Assembly (NCBI RefSeq): GCF_025215095.1
Contig: NZ_JALHAP010000081.1
Span: forward strand, 1-64,000
Origin: Dryocola boscaweniae
GTDB lineage: Bacteria > Pseudomonadota > Gammaproteobacteria > Enterobacterales > Enterobacteriaceae
Reading direction: 5' to 3'
DNA length: 64,000 bases
Shown one piece after another: positions 44,673-55,135 of this stretch. Every line of letters starts with the position of its first letter. Position 1 is the first letter of the stretch. A program made the position numbers and the translations under genes. The notes under the pieces were generated by a model. The model did not search any database, was not told the origin of the DNA, and was given only the letters and a program-made list of their open reading frames with translations.

Positions 44673-46742
44673 TTACTGCAGCAGAGAAATATCTGCGACC
44701 TGCAGGAACAGCTCACGCAGTTTGGACAGCAGCGTCAGGCGGTTGATGCGCAGCGCTTTGTCTTCGGCGTTGACCATCACTTTATCGAAGAACTCATCAA
44801 CCGGCTCGCGCAGGTTGGCCAGTTCGACAAGCGCTTCCTGATAGCGGCCTTCGGCGAAGAAGGGTTCCAGCTTATCGCGCAGCACAACCAGATTGGTCGC
44901 CAGACGGATCTCCTCGGCTTCTTTCAGAACGGAAGCGTGAACGTGGTCGTTCAGCGTTTCTTCTGACTTCGCCAGAATGTTGGAAACACGTTTGTTTGCC
45001 GCCGCAAGCGCCGCCGCCGCTTCCAGAGTACGGAAGTGGGATACGGCCTTCATGCGCGCATCGAAATCTGCCGGTTTGGTCGGACGACGCGCCAGTACGG
45101 CCTGGATGGTATCCACGCTGTGGCCTTCTTCCTGATACCAGGCGCGGAAACGGCCCAGCATAAAGTCGATAACGTCATCCACTACCTTCTGGTTGGTCAG
45201 CTTGCTGCCGTACAGGCGCACGGCCTCTTCGGTCAGAGTTTGCAGATCCAGCGGCAGGTTTTTCTCAACGATGATACGCAGCACGCCGAGGGCTGCACGA
45301 CGCAGAGCAAACGGGTCTTTATCGCCTTTTGGATGCTGGCCGATGCCGAAGATGCCCGCAAGGGTATCCATCTTATCGGCAATGGCTACGGCGCAGGCCA
45401 CGAGGTTAGACGGCAGTTCATCGCCCGCGAAACGCGGCTGATATTGTTCGTTCAGCGCAACGGCCACGTCTTCGGCTTCGCCGTCGTGACGCGCGTAGTG
45501 CATGCCCATCACGCCCTGGGTGTCGGTGAATTCGAACACCATGTTGGTCATCAGGTCGCATTTGGACAGCAGGCCAGCACGGGTTGCGTGATTCACGTCC
45601 GCGCCAATCTGCCCGGCAATCCAGCCGGAAAGCGCTTCGATACGGTTGGTTTTATCGCGCAGCGTGCCGAGCTCTTTCTGGAACAGAACGGTTTCCAGAC
45701 GCGGCAGGTTATCTTCAAGACGCTTTTTGCGGTCGGTATTGAAGAAGAATTCCGCATCCGCCAGACGCGGACGAACAACCTTCTCGTTGCCGGAGATAAT
45801 CTGCAGCGGATCTTTCGATTCGATGTTCGCCACGAAGATGAAGTTTGGCAGCAGCTTGCCGTCGTTCGCGTAAACCGGGAAGTACTTCTGGTCGCCTTTC
45901 ATGGTGTGAACCAGCGCTTCCGCAGGCACCGCGAGGAATTTCTCTTCGAACTTAGCGGTGAGCACCACTGGCCATTCAACCAGCGAGGTCACTTCTTCAA
46001 GCAGGCTTTCGCTCAGATCGGCGTTACCGCCGATTTTGCGAGCGGCTTCTTCTGCACCCTGCTTGATAACGGCTTTACGCTGCTCGTAGTCGGCGATAAC
46101 TTTGCCGCGCTCCAGCAGAATCTGCGGATACTGATCGGCGTTATCAATGGTGAATTCCGGCTCGCCCATAAAACGGTGGCCGCGAATTACGCGGTCGGAC
46201 TGAATACCCAAAATGGTTGCCGGAATAACTTCATCGCCCAGCAGCAGGGTCACGGTGTGGACCGGACGCACGAAGTGCGTATCGTTGGCGCCCCAACGCA
46301 TCAGTTTTGGAATCGGCAGTTTGGTCAGCGCCGTTGCGATCATCGCAGGCAGCAGCGTTTGCACGCTTTCGCCTTTAACGTGCGCGCGGTACATCAGCCA
46401 TTCGCCTTTATCGGTTTTCAGACGCTCCGCTTGATCGACGGTGATGCCGCAGCCGCGTGCCCAGCCTTCAGCGGCTTTGCTCGGTTTGCCTTCGGCATCA
46501 AACGCAGCAGAAATCGCCGGGCCGCGTTTTTCAACTTCGCGGTCAGGCTGTGCTTCGGCAAGGTTTGCGATTTTCAGCGCCAGGCGGCGCGGAGACGCGA
46601 ACCATTTCACTTCACCGTGGGCGACGTTCGCCGCATCCAGTTCCGCCGTTACGTTCGCAGCAAAGGATTCCGCCAGGCTGCGCAGGGCTTTTGGCGGCAG
46701 CTCTTCAGTGCCGATCTCCACCAGAAAAGTTTTTTCAGACAT
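44673..46742 (-). CDS. glyS: Glycyl-tRNA synthetase beta subunit
   Basis: A 689-residue beta subunit of the bacterial heterotetrameric glycyl-tRNA synthetase, which binds tRNA-Gly. [12 protein letters not shown] at the start, an HD-like domain in the middle ([26 protein letters not shown]) and the anticodon-binding DALR-like C-terminus are present. ATG 46742 gives the E. coli length and starts 10 bases after glyQ; upstream codons in the frame lie inside glyQ. Confidence 0.98.
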   Translation of the reverse strand: MSEKTFLVEIGTEELPPKALRSLAESFAANVTAELDAANVAHGEVKWFASPRRLALKIANLAEAQPDREVEKRGPAISAAFDAEGKPSKAAEGWARGCGITVDQAERLKTDKGEWLMYRAHVKGESVQTLLPAMIATALTKLPIPKLMRWGANDTHFVRPVHTVTLLLGDEVIPATILGIQSDRVIRGHRFMGEPEFTIDNADQYPQILLERGKVIADYEQRKAVIKQGAEEAARKIGGNADLSESLLEEVTSLVEWPVVLTAKFEEKFLAVPAEALVHTMKGDQKYFPVYANDGKLLPNFIFVANIESKDPLQIISGNEKVVRPRLADAEFFFNTDRKKRLEDNLPRLETVLFQKELGTLRDKTNRIEALSGWIAGQIGADVNHATRAGLLSKCDLMTNMVFEFTDTQGVMGMHYARHDGEAEDVAVALNEQYQPRFAGDELPSNLVACAVAIADKMDTLAGIFGIGQHPKGDKDPFALRRAALGVLRIIVEKNLPLDLQTLTEEAVRLYGSKLTNQKVVDDVIDFMLGRFRAWYQEEGHSVDTIQAVLARRPTKPADFDARMKAVSHFRTLEAAAALAAANKRVSNILAKSEETLNDHVHASVLKEAEEIRLATNLVVLRDKLEPFFAEGRYQEALVELANLREPVDEFFDKVMVNAEDKALRINRLTLLSKLRELFLQVADISLLQ

Positions 46743-46752
46743 GCCAGCCTCT

Positions 46753-47664
46753 TTATTTATTCTTATTGCACATCGGGAAGCCAAGCGCTTCACGAGAAGC
46801 GTAATAGGCTTCGGCCACGGCTTTGGTCAGCGTACGGATACGCAGAATATAGCGCTGACGCTCGGTCACCGAGATGGCCTTACGCGCATCCAGCAGGTTG
46901 AAGCTGTGCGCCGCTTTCAGAATGCGTTCGTAAGCCGGCAGCGGCAGCGGATTTTCCAGCGCCAGCAGGTGCTGCGCTTCTTTCTCGTACTGCTCGAAGC
47001 AGGAGAACAGGAAATCCACATCGGCGTGCTCGAAGTTGTAGGTTGATTGCTCAACCTCGTTCTGATGGAACACGTCGCCGTAGGTGGTTTTACCCAGCGG
47101 GCCGTCGCTCCAGACCAGATCGTAAACGCTGTCCACGCCCTGGATATACATCGCCAGACGCTCTAAACCGTAGGTGATTTCGCCGGTGACTGGCTTACAT
47201 TCGAGGCCGCCAACCTGCTGGAAGTAGGTGAACTGCGTCACTTCCATGCCGTTTAGCCACACTTCCCAACCCAGACCCCAGGCGCCAAGCGTTGGGTTTT
47301 CCCAGTTGTCTTCTACGAAGCGAATATCATGGATAGTCGGGTCCATACCCAGCTCTTTAAGAGACCCGAGATACAGCTCCTGAATATTGTCCGGTGACGG
47401 CTTAATCACCACCTGGAACTGATAATAGTGCTGTAAACGGTTCGGGTTCTCACCGTAGCGGCCATCGGTTGGACGGCGGGACGGCTGCACATACGCGGTA
47501 GCCATTGGTTCCGGCCCTAAAGCCCGCAGGCAGGTCATCGGGTGAGAGGTGCCAGCGCCGACTTCCATGTCCAGAGGTTGAACAATGGTGCAGCCCTGGC
47601 GGGCCCAGTAATCCTGTAAAGTCAGGATCAGGCCTTGAAAGGTCCTGGTGTCAAACTTTTGCAT
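46753..47664 (-). CDS. glyQ: Glycyl-tRNA synthetase alpha subunit
   Basis: A 303-residue class II synthetase alpha subunit carrying the glycine activation site: [38 protein letters not shown] (motif 2 region) and [18 protein letters not shown] (motif 3). Same length as E. coli. First gene of glyQS. Confidence 0.98.
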   Translation of the reverse strand: MQKFDTRTFQGLILTLQDYWARQGCTIVQPLDMEVGAGTSHPMTCLRALGPEPMATAYVQPSRRPTDGRYGENPNRLQHYYQFQVVIKPSPDNIQELYLGSLKELGMDPTIHDIRFVEDNWENPTLGAWGLGWEVWLNGMEVTQFTYFQQVGGLECKPVTGEITYGLERLAMYIQGVDSVYDLVWSDGPLGKTTYGDVFHQNEVEQSTYNFEHADVDFLFSCFEQYEKEAQHLLALENPLPLPAYERILKAAHSFNLLDARKAISVTERQRYILRIRTLTKAVAEAYYASREALGFPMCNKNK

Positions 47665-47782
47665 GTTGATTTCGCACGCGTTCGAGTGGGTTTAAAGTGA
47701 AGCGGCCAGTATACCCGTTGACCGCAAGATATACAGCCCGAATCCACGCGCAAAAAAGAGCTGTTTGCCTTTGGTTGCGGCT

Positions 47783-48100
47783 TTAAGTCGTCGAAAGGTG
47801 TAAGAATTGACCACTTTCGTCAAAGGAGCAGGTAAATCCTTCCTGGCGCGTGGTGCTGCCCTTTATCTCAAAACTCCCCTGATACTGCTTAAGATCGAGC
47901 ACGCTTATTCGCTGAGCGCGAGTGTTATAGCGATGCGCCGCTTCCTGTTTACAGGTTTCCACCATTTCGGCATTTTGTACGACCGGCGTATGAGCCTGCT
48001 GCGCGAACTGGGGATGCGATTGGGTAGAAGCGCACGAGCTTAGCAGGAGCGCGGCCAGCGCCAGCGCCCAACAGCTATTTTTCTTTTCTGGCATCATCAT
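47783..48100 (-). CDS. ysaB: Small lipoprotein YsaB
   Basis: A 105-residue lipoprotein with signal peptide and lipobox LLLSSC (Cys23), then a domain with CKQEAAHRYNTRAQRISVLDLKQYQGSFEIKG...FTCSFDESGQFLHLS that follows E. coli YsaB in order and spacing (99 aa). Function unknown. Its position between glyQ and wecH is as in E. coli, which supports the symbol. Confidence 0.9.
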   Translation of the reverse strand: MMMPEKKNSCWALALAALLLSSCASTQSHPQFAQQAHTPVVQNAEMVETCKQEAAHRYNTRAQRISVLDLKQYQGSFEIKGSTTRQEGFTCSFDESGQFLHLSTT

Positions 48101-48212
48101 TGGTTATCGGTAAGTTAAACTTATTGTTGTTATTCACTATTTACGAGCAGCCCGTATTCTGCAAACACAGAAAGCCGCGGATTTGCTTTTTAAGATTTTT
48201 ACAGAGGAACGA

Positions 48213-49208
48213 ATGCAGCCAAAAATTAACTGGATTGATAACCTGCGCGGCATCGCGTGCCTGATGGTGGTGATGATCCATACCACAACCTGGTACATCA
48301 CTAATGCGAGCATGGTCACTCCATTCAGTTGGGATTTGTCGAATGTGCTGAATTCGGCCTCACGCGTCAGCGTCCCGTTATTTTTTATGATCTCAGGCTA
48401 TCTGTTTTTTGGCGAACGCAGCGCCCGGCAGCGCCATTTCCTGCGCATCGGGCTGTGCCTGCTGTTTTATAGCCTGATTGCGCTTCTCTATATCAAGCTT
48501 TTCACGCCGATCAGCGCCGGACTTTCGCTGCGCTATATTCTGCAAAAACCCGTCTTTTATCACCTGTGGTTTTTCTTCGCGATAATTGTGATTTACCTGC
48601 TTTCCCCGTTGATTCAGGTGAAAAAAGTCAACGCGACGGTGATTTTAGGGCTGATGGTTTTGCTGGGGGTTATCGCTAATCCCAATACCGTGCCGCAAAC
48701 GCTCGGCGAGGTGAAATGGCTGCCCGTTAATCTCTATATTCGCGGCGATACGTTTTATTACGTGCTCTACGGCCTGCTGGGCCGGGCGATTGGCATGCTG
48801 GAAACGGAAAAAGGCTGGATAAGCGCGCAGGCGGCGGGATTGTTCGCAATTTGCGTGATATCGATTTCTTTAGGTACGCGTAACCAACTGGAAATAAACG
48901 GTAATTTTTCTGACACTTTCTACGTTTACTGCGGGCCGCTGGTATTTATCGCCGCCATCAGCCTGCTGGTTCTGGTGAAGAATTGCCTCAACTCGCGGCC
49001 AGTACCGGGCCTGGCGTTTATCTCGCGGCATTCGCTGGGAATTTATGGTTTTCACGCGCTGATAATTCATTTCCTGCGCACGCATGGCTATCAAATCACT
49101 ACTTCGCCGGTGCTGGATATTTTGTGGATTTTCGGCGCGACGCTGGTGTGTAGCCTGTTGCTGTCGATGGGCTTGCAGCGAATAGATACCCGTAAGCTTG
49201 TGAGCTAA
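48213..49208 (+). CDS. wecH: Enterobacterial common antigen O-acetyltransferase
   Basis: A 331-residue inner-membrane acyltransferase of the type 3 (OafA/NodX) family with about ten helices. The catalytic His is in [17 protein letters not shown], followed by [19 protein letters not shown] and, near the end, [19 protein letters not shown]. WecH O-acetylates GlcNAc residues of the common antigen. ATG 48213 with AGAGGAA gives the E. coli length. The stop overlaps the convergent GlxA-type gene by 4 bases. Confidence 0.95.
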   Translation: MQPKINWIDNLRGIACLMVVMIHTTTWYITNASMVTPFSWDLSNVLNSASRVSVPLFFMISGYLFFGERSARQRHFLRIGLCLLFYSLIALLYIKLFTPISAGLSLRYILQKPVFYHLWFFFAIIVIYLLSPLIQVKKVNATVILGLMVLLGVIANPNTVPQTLGEVKWLPVNLYIRGDTFYYVLYGLLGRAIGMLETEKGWISAQAAGLFAICVISISLGTRNQLEINGNFSDTFYVYCGPLVFIAAISLLVLVKNCLNSRPVPGLAFISRHSLGIYGFHALIIHFLRTHGYQITTSPVLDILWIFGATLVCSLLLSMGLQRIDTRKLVS

Positions 49209-50122
49209 GCGTTACGGGCGCGTGCCCGGTGGAGCTGGCGTGGGGAGGAAAATCCTGCCGCCACGGCAGCCTGCTCGATGCGGGTGCCCTGCAATAAACG
49301 CTGCTCGGCAACCGCAAGCCGTAGCTGTTCCAGATAATCCCGCACCGATATGCCCAGATGCTGCTGAAAAAGCCGCGATAAATGACGCGAACTGACGTGC
49401 ACTTTGTCGGCAATCTCCTGCACGCTCCAGGCAGATTCAGGCGCCGCCGATAGCAAATCCTGCGCGCGATGCACCGCCGGATGAATATGATTACGGTAGC
49501 GCAGCCAGGGCGAAAGCTGCGGATCGTCTCCCGAACGGCGAAACCACACGACCATCTCGCGAGCCACGTCTAACGCGGCCTTCGGCCCGCAATAGCGATT
49601 AATCAGGTGCAGCGTCAGGTCAATGCCTGAGGTGATGCCGGCGCTTGTCCAGATCCCCCGGTCTTCGACAAAAATACGGTTATCTTTTACCTGAGCGGTG
49701 GGCGCGGCGGCGCGTAATCTTGCCAGCACATCGTGATGGGTGGTGCACTGCACCCCGTTCATCAACCCGGCTTTTGCGGCCAACAGCGAGCCGGAGCAAA
49801 CGCATACCAGATTAAGCTGCTGGCTGTGAATCTGCGGTTGCAGACGGGTGAGCCAGCGGCGTACCTCCTCGGCCTGCGGAGTATCGAAGAAGCGGTTTGA
49901 ATCGCATACGCCCGGCAACACCAGAAGGCTGCCGGGCGGCAAACTATCCGGCAGCGGTTCAATGCCGCCAAAACTGAGCCCGATTGAGGTGGTAACCTGT
50001 GGGGCCGGGCCGATGAAATGCAGGTGAAACGCGTCCCCGGCAAGCGCCAGCGTTTCCGCAGGCCCCGTGAGATCGAGCGACAGCACGCCAGGCAAAACAA
50101 CGAACCAGACCCCAATACTCAC
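49205..50122 (-). CDS. GlxA-type regulator (DJ-1/PfpI domain plus AraC HTH)
   Basis: A 305-residue regulator. The N-terminal DJ-1/PfpI-like domain (1 to about 180; [14 protein letters not shown] and [18 protein letters not shown] with the nucleophile-elbow Cys region) is followed by an AraC-type pair of HTHs ([38 protein letters not shown] and [18 protein letters not shown]). The start is the GTG at 50122, with GGAG 8 bases before it, overlapping the TGA of the hydrolase gene (GTGA). The final HTH is short, ending right after RARARNA. Ligand unknown; the coupled hydrolase is a likely link. Confidence 0.85.
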   Translation of the reverse strand: MSIGVWFVVLPGVLSLDLTGPAETLALAGDAFHLHFIGPAPQVTTSIGLSFGGIEPLPDSLPPGSLLVLPGVCDSNRFFDTPQAEEVRRWLTRLQPQIHSQQLNLVCVCSGSLLAAKAGLMNGVQCTTHHDVLARLRAAAPTAQVKDNRIFVEDRGIWTSAGITSGIDLTLHLINRYCGPKAALDVAREMVVWFRRSGDDPQLSPWLRYRNHIHPAVHRAQDLLSAAPESAWSVQEIADKVHVSSRHLSRLFQQHLGISVRDYLEQLRLAVAEQRLLQGTRIEQAAVAAGFSSPRQLHRARARNA

Positions 50123-50661
50123 GATAACGACTCCAGGCACTCAGCAACGGTTTGAATATCCGCAAAACGGCCCGCCAGCACCGTTTCTGTACGGTGGCGC
50201 AGGGTAGCGGCATCCAGCGTAACGCCTTTCCACTCCATCGGGAAGGTGAGCATGGCTTCGCTGACAAAAGAAACGCGATAGCCCAAATCCGACGCCACGC
50301 GCGTGGTAGTTTCGCAGCACTGTTCGGTACGCAATCCGCAGATAATCAGATGATTGATGTCGCGTGTCCGCAGCCAGTGATCCAGCCCGGTGTCGGTAAA
50401 AGCGTTGTGGACGTGTTTCTCAAAGGTGACATTTGCCTTGTGGGTAAGAAAAGGCATCGGTTTCACAAAGCCAGAGGCGCGTGCAAAGGGGTCGTCGCCG
50501 TCTTCGTGAAAGATATCAACGACGGGAATATTCAAATCCTGACAGCCGGAAATTAGCCGTGTAATGGCCTGCTGAAAAGCGGGCAAGTCATTTTCCTGCC
50601 AGTAGTCACGATGGAAAAAAGATTGCTGCGTATCGATATTAATCAGCGCGGAACGGGACAT
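50119..50661 (-). CDS. Isochorismatase-family cysteine hydrolase
   Basis: A 180-residue hydrolase of the isochorismatase/nicotinamidase fold. The catalytic triad candidates are Asp10 in LINIDTQQSFF, the Lys in the VTFEKHVHNAF segment, and Cys in HLIICGLRTEQCCETTTRVASDLGY. Substrate unknown; relatives hydrolyse amides or esters. ATG 50661 has GAGGAG before it and fits the family start, whereas the longer frame does not. First gene of a two-gene unit with the GlxA-type regulator. Confidence 0.86.
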   Translation of the reverse strand: MSRSALINIDTQQSFFHRDYWQENDLPAFQQAITRLISGCQDLNIPVVDIFHEDGDDPFARASGFVKPMPFLTHKANVTFEKHVHNAFTDTGLDHWLRTRDINHLIICGLRTEQCCETTTRVASDLGYRVSFVSEAMLTFPMEWKGVTLDAATLRHRTETVLAGRFADIQTVAECLESLS

Positions 50662-50776
50662 TTTCAGACTCCTCATCGGTGGGTATGAGGCCATTGTGAC
50701 AAGGGATTATCCTGTTGCTAATACCAGAAACGGACAGGATGAGGGTGAATCGGGACCTGTTATAAACTTTGCAAAG

Positions 50777-50856
50777 TTGGATGGCGCCTGCGTTTATCCG
50801 ACCCGTGTTGCGAAATGTCTTGTAGGGTGGATAAGCGCAGGCGCCATCCACCCTAC
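50777..50856. repeat. Two REP-like palindromes (copies H1, H2) upstream of the hydrolase gene
   Basis: H1 50777-50804 (TTGGATGGCGCCTGCGT...ATCCGACCC) and H2 50822-50856 with long perfect arms (GTAGGGTGGAT / ATCCACCCTAC) between the xylB 3' end and the promoter of the hydrolase unit. H2 can act as the xylB terminator. Confidence 0.82.
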
Positions 50857-50864
50857 AAAAAATA

Positions 50865-52319
50865 TCATGACATCAACGGCAAAAGCTGCTGATAAATCTG
50901 GTTAAACACCTGCCGACGCCCGGCATAGCGCTGATGGCGCGCCATATCCGGCTGGTGCTGCTGTTCCAGTTTGAGCTGTGGAAGCAGCGACTGCAGCGAC
51001 TGCCCGGGCGAAACAGCGATTTGCGCCAGACGCGCTGCGCCAAGCGCCGGGCCGACATCGCCTCCGGTGCGGTAATCCAGCGTTTGTCCGCTGATATCCG
51101 CCAGCATCTGGCGCCAGTAGGGGCTGCGTGCGCCGCCGCCGATAAGCGTGACGCTCTTTGGCGTGATGCCGCACGAATGCACCACATCCATGCCGTCTGC
51201 CAGGGCATAGCCGACGCCTTCAAGCACGGCGCGAGCCAGTTCCGCCGGGCCATGCTGATGCGTTAAGCCGAAGAAAACGCCTTTCGCCTGGGGATTATTG
51301 TGCGGCGTGCGCTCGCCGGAAAGATAGGGCAGAAACCAGACCACGCCTGCATCTTCGTTCGCTTGTTCGGCTGCGGCCAGCAACGCCGGAACGCTGCCTA
51401 ATCCGGTCAGCTTTGCCGCCCAGTCAAGGCAGGAGGCGGCGCTGAGCATTACCGACATTAAATGCCAGCGGTTTGGCAGCGCATGGCAGAAGCTGTGTAC
51501 CGCGCTTTCCGGCCTGCTGCGGAATCCGTCGCTGACGGCAAAATAAACGCCCGAGGTTCCAAGGGATAACATGGCCTGCCCGGCATCCACCATGCCGACG
51601 CCGACAGCCCCTGCGGCGTTATCGCCGCCGCCTGCCACTACCGGAACGGCCGGTATGTTCCATGCCTGTGCGACCTCAGCTTTCAGCACGCCGGTTATTT
51701 CACTGCCTTCAAATAATTCGGGCATATGCTGGCGGCTCATGCGACATGCGTCGAGCATCGTGTCGCTCCAGTCGCGTTTTGCGACATCAAGCCACATCGT
51801 GCCTGCCGCATCGGACATATCGCTTGCGAATTCGCCCGTCATGCGCAGGCGCAGGTAATCTTTAGGCAGCAGCACCTTGTTGATTTGCGCAAAAATATCG
51901 GGTTCGTGGCGTTCGACCCACAGCAGTTTTGGCGCGGTAAAACCCGGCATCATCAGGTTGCCGGTAATGTCGCGAGAATTTTCGACGTTGGCTTCCAGCA
52001 GGGCGCACTCTTCGCCGCTGCGGCCGTCGTTCCATAAAATAGCCGGACGAAGCACGCGCTGCTTGCTGTCTAAAAGCGTTGCGCCGTGCATTTGTCCGGC
52101 AATTCCCAGCGCTTTTACGTCCGTGAGAGAATGTTGTTCACCCAGCGCCTTCATCGCCCGGTCCGTTGCCTGCCACCAGTGCTCAGGATCTTGTTCCGAC
52201 CACAATGGATGCGGACGAGAGACGCTCAGCGGTTCGGTGCGGGATGCCAGCACTTCACCTTCTTCTCCGAGCAAAATCGCTTTGACGCCCGACGTCCCAA
52301 GATCGATTCCGATGTACAT
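50865..52319 (-). CDS. xylB: Xylulokinase
   Basis: A 484-residue FGGY kinase phosphorylating D-xylulose to D-xylulose 5-phosphate. MYIGIDLGTSGVKAILL is the ATP loop, MHGATLLD and GGGDNAAGAVGVGMV the sugar and ATP sites, with the catalytic Asp in the latter, and GGGARSPYWRQMLADI near the end. ATG 52319 has AGGAG 8 bases before it and gives the E. coli length. Second gene of xylAB. Confidence 0.98.
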   Translation of the reverse strand: MYIGIDLGTSGVKAILLGEEGEVLASRTEPLSVSRPHPLWSEQDPEHWWQATDRAMKALGEQHSLTDVKALGIAGQMHGATLLDSKQRVLRPAILWNDGRSGEECALLEANVENSRDITGNLMMPGFTAPKLLWVERHEPDIFAQINKVLLPKDYLRLRMTGEFASDMSDAAGTMWLDVAKRDWSDTMLDACRMSRQHMPELFEGSEITGVLKAEVAQAWNIPAVPVVAGGGDNAAGAVGVGMVDAGQAMLSLGTSGVYFAVSDGFRSRPESAVHSFCHALPNRWHLMSVMLSAASCLDWAAKLTGLGSVPALLAAAEQANEDAGVVWFLPYLSGERTPHNNPQAKGVFFGLTHQHGPAELARAVLEGVGYALADGMDVVHSCGITPKSVTLIGGGARSPYWRQMLADISGQTLDYRTGGDVGPALGAARLAQIAVSPGQSLQSLLPQLKLEQQHQPDMARHQRYAGRRQVFNQIYQQLLPLMS

Positions 52320-52391
52320 AATGGCCACTCCTTATAGCTGCGCCACGCAGAACGTGGCGCAGGCAAGATGATGATTGTGTGAACGGCGCAC

Positions 52392-53714
52392 TTATCTGTC
52401 GAACAGGTAGTGATTAACCAGGTTTTCCAGCAGTTCCTGATGACCACTCTGGTGCTGCGGCGCCAGATTGTGTTGTTCAGCGTACTGCGCAATCTGCGCA
52501 AGGGACATCTGCCCTTTCAGAATTTGCTGGCCGAGTTCACCATTCCAGCCGGCGTAGCGTTTCGCCACGCGTTTATCCAGCTCGCCGTCTTCAATCATGC
52601 GCGCGGCGATTTTCAGCGACAGCGCCATGACGTCCATCGCGCCGATGTGGCCGTAGAACAGGTCATATTTATCGGTACTCTGACGACGCACTTTGGCGTC
52701 AAAGTTTAGCCCGCCGGTGGTAAAGCCGCCCGCTTTGAGGATTTCGTACATCACCAGCGCGTTTTCTTCCACGCTGTTCGGGAACTGGTCGGTATCCCAG
52801 CCCAGTTGCGGGTCGCCGCGGTTAGCGTCCACTGAACCGAAGATGCCAAGCGCAATGGCGCTGGCGATTTCATGATGGAAAGAGTGGCCGGCAAGGGTGG
52901 CGTGGTTCGCTTCGATGTTTACCTTGATCTCTTTTTCCAGACCGAACTGTTTCAGGAAGCCGTAAACCGTCGCCACATCGTAGTCGTACTGGTGCTTGGT
53001 CGGTTCCTGCGGTTTTGGCTCGATAAGCAGCGTGCCGCGGAAGCCAATTTTGTGTTTATGCTCAACCACCATTTGCATGAAGCGGCCAATCTGTTCGCGC
53101 TCCTGGCGCAGGTCGGTATTCAGCAAAGACTCATAGCCTTCGCGTCCGCCCCACAGCACATAGTTTTCACCGCCCAGTTGATGCGTTGCGTTCATCGCTG
53201 AAACAACCTGAGAGGCCGCCCAGGAAAACACTTCCGGGTCCGGGTTGGTAGCGGCGCCCGCGCCGTAGCGAGGATGGGTGAAGCAGTTCGCCGTCCCCCA
53301 CAGCAGCTTCACGCCGGTTTCCTGCTGTTTTTGCGCCAGCAGTTCGGTCATTTGCGCAAAGTTATTCTGGTACTCTTTAAGCGACGCGCCTTCCGGGGAA
53401 ACATCCACGTCGTGGAAGCAGTAATACGGCACGTTGAGCTTATGGAAGAATTCAAAGGCGACCTCGGCTTTACGTTTTGCCAGGGCAAGGGCATCCCCCG
53501 CTTGCTGCCACGGGCGCTCAAACGCGCCAACGCCGAACATATCCGCTCCGGTCCAGCAGAAGGTATGCCAGTAGCAGGCGGCGAAACGCAGATGCTCTTC
53601 CATGCGTTTACCGAGCACCAGCTCATCTGGATTGTAATGGCGGAACGCCAGGGGATTGGTGGTTTCAGGACCTTCGAAACGAACACGATCAAGTTGGTCG
53701 AAATAGGCTTGCAT
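52392..53714 (-). CDS. xylA: D-xylose isomerase
   Basis: A 440-residue two-metal isomerase converting D-xylose to D-xylulose. The conserved blocks are the catalytic His in [31 protein letters not shown] and [18 protein letters not shown]. Length as in E. coli. First gene of xylAB, divergent from xylF across a 370-bp regulatory region. Confidence 0.98.
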   Translation of the reverse strand: MQAYFDQLDRVRFEGPETTNPLAFRHYNPDELVLGKRMEEHLRFAACYWHTFCWTGADMFGVGAFERPWQQAGDALALAKRKAEVAFEFFHKLNVPYYCFHDVDVSPEGASLKEYQNNFAQMTELLAQKQQETGVKLLWGTANCFTHPRYGAGAATNPDPEVFSWAASQVVSAMNATHQLGGENYVLWGGREGYESLLNTDLRQEREQIGRFMQMVVEHKHKIGFRGTLLIEPKPQEPTKHQYDYDVATVYGFLKQFGLEKEIKVNIEANHATLAGHSFHHEIASAIALGIFGSVDANRGDPQLGWDTDQFPNSVEENALVMYEILKAGGFTTGGLNFDAKVRRQSTDKYDLFYGHIGAMDVMALSLKIAARMIEDGELDKRVAKRYAGWNGELGQQILKGQMSLAQIAQYAEQHNLAPQHQSGHQELLENLVNHYLFDR

Positions 53715-53785
53715 AATGAACTCCGTAATCAGGAAAACTGCGGCCAGGCGAATGTGTACTTATCCTGGATTTTCCTCGACGGATG

Positions 53786-53841
53786 CTCAATTACGTTATT
53801 TCACACTGCGCTTCAGAGAATACCCAAACGTGCGCCGCCTC
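53786..53841. promoter_or_regulatory. Conserved xylA/xylF control region
   Basis: CTCAATTACGTTATTTCACACTGC... through ...GTGCGCCGCCTCGCAA keeps the order and much of the sequence of the E. coli xylA-xylF region I know (CTCAATTATGTTATTTCACACTGC...GTGTGCGCTCGCTCGCAA), which contains the CRP and XylR sites. The remaining 240 bp up to xylF are AT-rich with no gene; they probably hold the xylF promoter and a second XylR site. Confidence 0.75.
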
Positions 53842-54085
53842 GCAAAAATCGCTGAAAAATATACAAGAAAAACATTCGAGGTCTATTCCATAAATTATGG
53901 AAAGTGATGAGTCAGCTAATTTAAAAGAAGATCCCCATCATAAATTGACAATTAAACCAAAAATCATAATGGGAAGATAAAAATCTGTAATTGCCGGTTC
54001 TTCATTCAGCGTCAACAATTCCCCCGTCTGCACATGTAAACAATTCTTTAATCCGAATAATCACCACCCTACAGGTAACAATAAT

Positions 54086-55078
54086 ATGAAGATTAAGAAC
54101 CTCTTACTGACCCTGTGTGCCTCGCTCGTTCTGACCTCCATGAGCGGCATCGCAAAAGAAGTAAAAATCGGTATGGCCATCGACGACCTGCGCCTTGAGC
54201 GCTGGCAAAAGGACCGCGATATTTTTGTGAAAAAAGCCGAATCGCTGGGCGCCAAAGTGTTTGTTCAGTCTGCCAACGGCAACGAAGAAACCCAGATGTC
54301 GCAAATCGAAAACATGATTAACCGTGGCGTGGATGTGCTGGTCATTATTCCTTACAACGGCCAGGTATTAAGTAATGTGGTCGCTGAAGCAAAACGCGAA
54401 GGCATAAAAGTATTAGCCTATGACCGTATGATTAATAACGCAGATATTGATTTTTATATCTCTTTTGATAATGAAAAAGTAGGTGAATTGCAGGCGCAGA
54501 GCATTGTCGATAAAGTCCCTTCCGGTAATTATTTCTTAATGGGCGGTTCACCCGTTGATAATAATGCCAAATTGTTCCGTGCCGGCCAGATGAAAGTATT
54601 AAAGCCGTATATCGATAGCGGGAAAATAAAAGTCGTTGGCGACCAATGGGCGGACGGTTGGCTGCCGGAAAACGCGCTGAAAATTATGGAAAATGCGCTG
54701 ACGGCGAATAACAACAAAATTGATGCCGTCGTCGCTTCCAACGATGCCACCGCGGGCGGCGCTATTCAGGCACTGAGCGCGCAGGGGCTGGCGGGCAAAG
54801 TGGCAATTTCCGGTCAGGATGCGGATCTCGCTGGCGTGAAACGCATTATTGCCGGTACGCAGACCATGACGGTTTATAAACCGATAACCAGGCTTGCAAA
54901 TACTGCCGCTGAAATCGCGGTGGAATTAGGCGAGGGCAAACAGCCTGCCTCTGATGCCACGCTCAATAACGGTCTGAAAGACATTCCATCCCGCCTGCTT
55001 ACGCCGATTGAAGTGGATAAAGCCAATATCGACAGCACCGTGGTGGCCGATGGTTTCCACAAAAAAAGCGAACTCTAA
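54086..55078 (+). CDS. xylF: D-xylose periplasmic binding protein
   Basis: A 330-residue periplasmic binding protein with signal peptide (1 to about 23, ending GIA/K). The ligand strands VKIGMAIDDLRLERWQKDRDIF, IPYNGQVLSNVVAEAKREGIKVLAYDRMI and SNDATAGGAIQAL match E. coli XylF. It delivers D-xylose to XylGH. First gene of xylFGH; the ATG follows a GTAACAAT leader with a weak ribosome site. Confidence 0.97.
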   Translation: MKIKNLLLTLCASLVLTSMSGIAKEVKIGMAIDDLRLERWQKDRDIFVKKAESLGAKVFVQSANGNEETQMSQIENMINRGVDVLVIIPYNGQVLSNVVAEAKREGIKVLAYDRMINNADIDFYISFDNEKVGELQAQSIVDKVPSGNYFLMGGSPVDNNAKLFRAGQMKVLKPYIDSGKIKVVGDQWADGWLPENALKIMENALTANNNKIDAVVASNDATAGGAIQALSAQGLAGKVAISGQDADLAGVKRIIAGTQTMTVYKPITRLANTAAEIAVELGEGKQPASDATLNNGLKDIPSRLLTPIEVDKANIDSTVVADGFHKKSEL

Positions 55079-55135
55079 CCCATATCGCCCGTAGCTTGCT
55101 GCGGGCGGCAATTTTGGCCAGGCGGGGGAGAGGTT

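Noticed and set aside
45036..46901. 621-codon plus-strand open frame opposite glyS
   Set aside because: Antisense shadow of glyS/glyQ; the real protein is the essential synthetase subunit with full-length homology.
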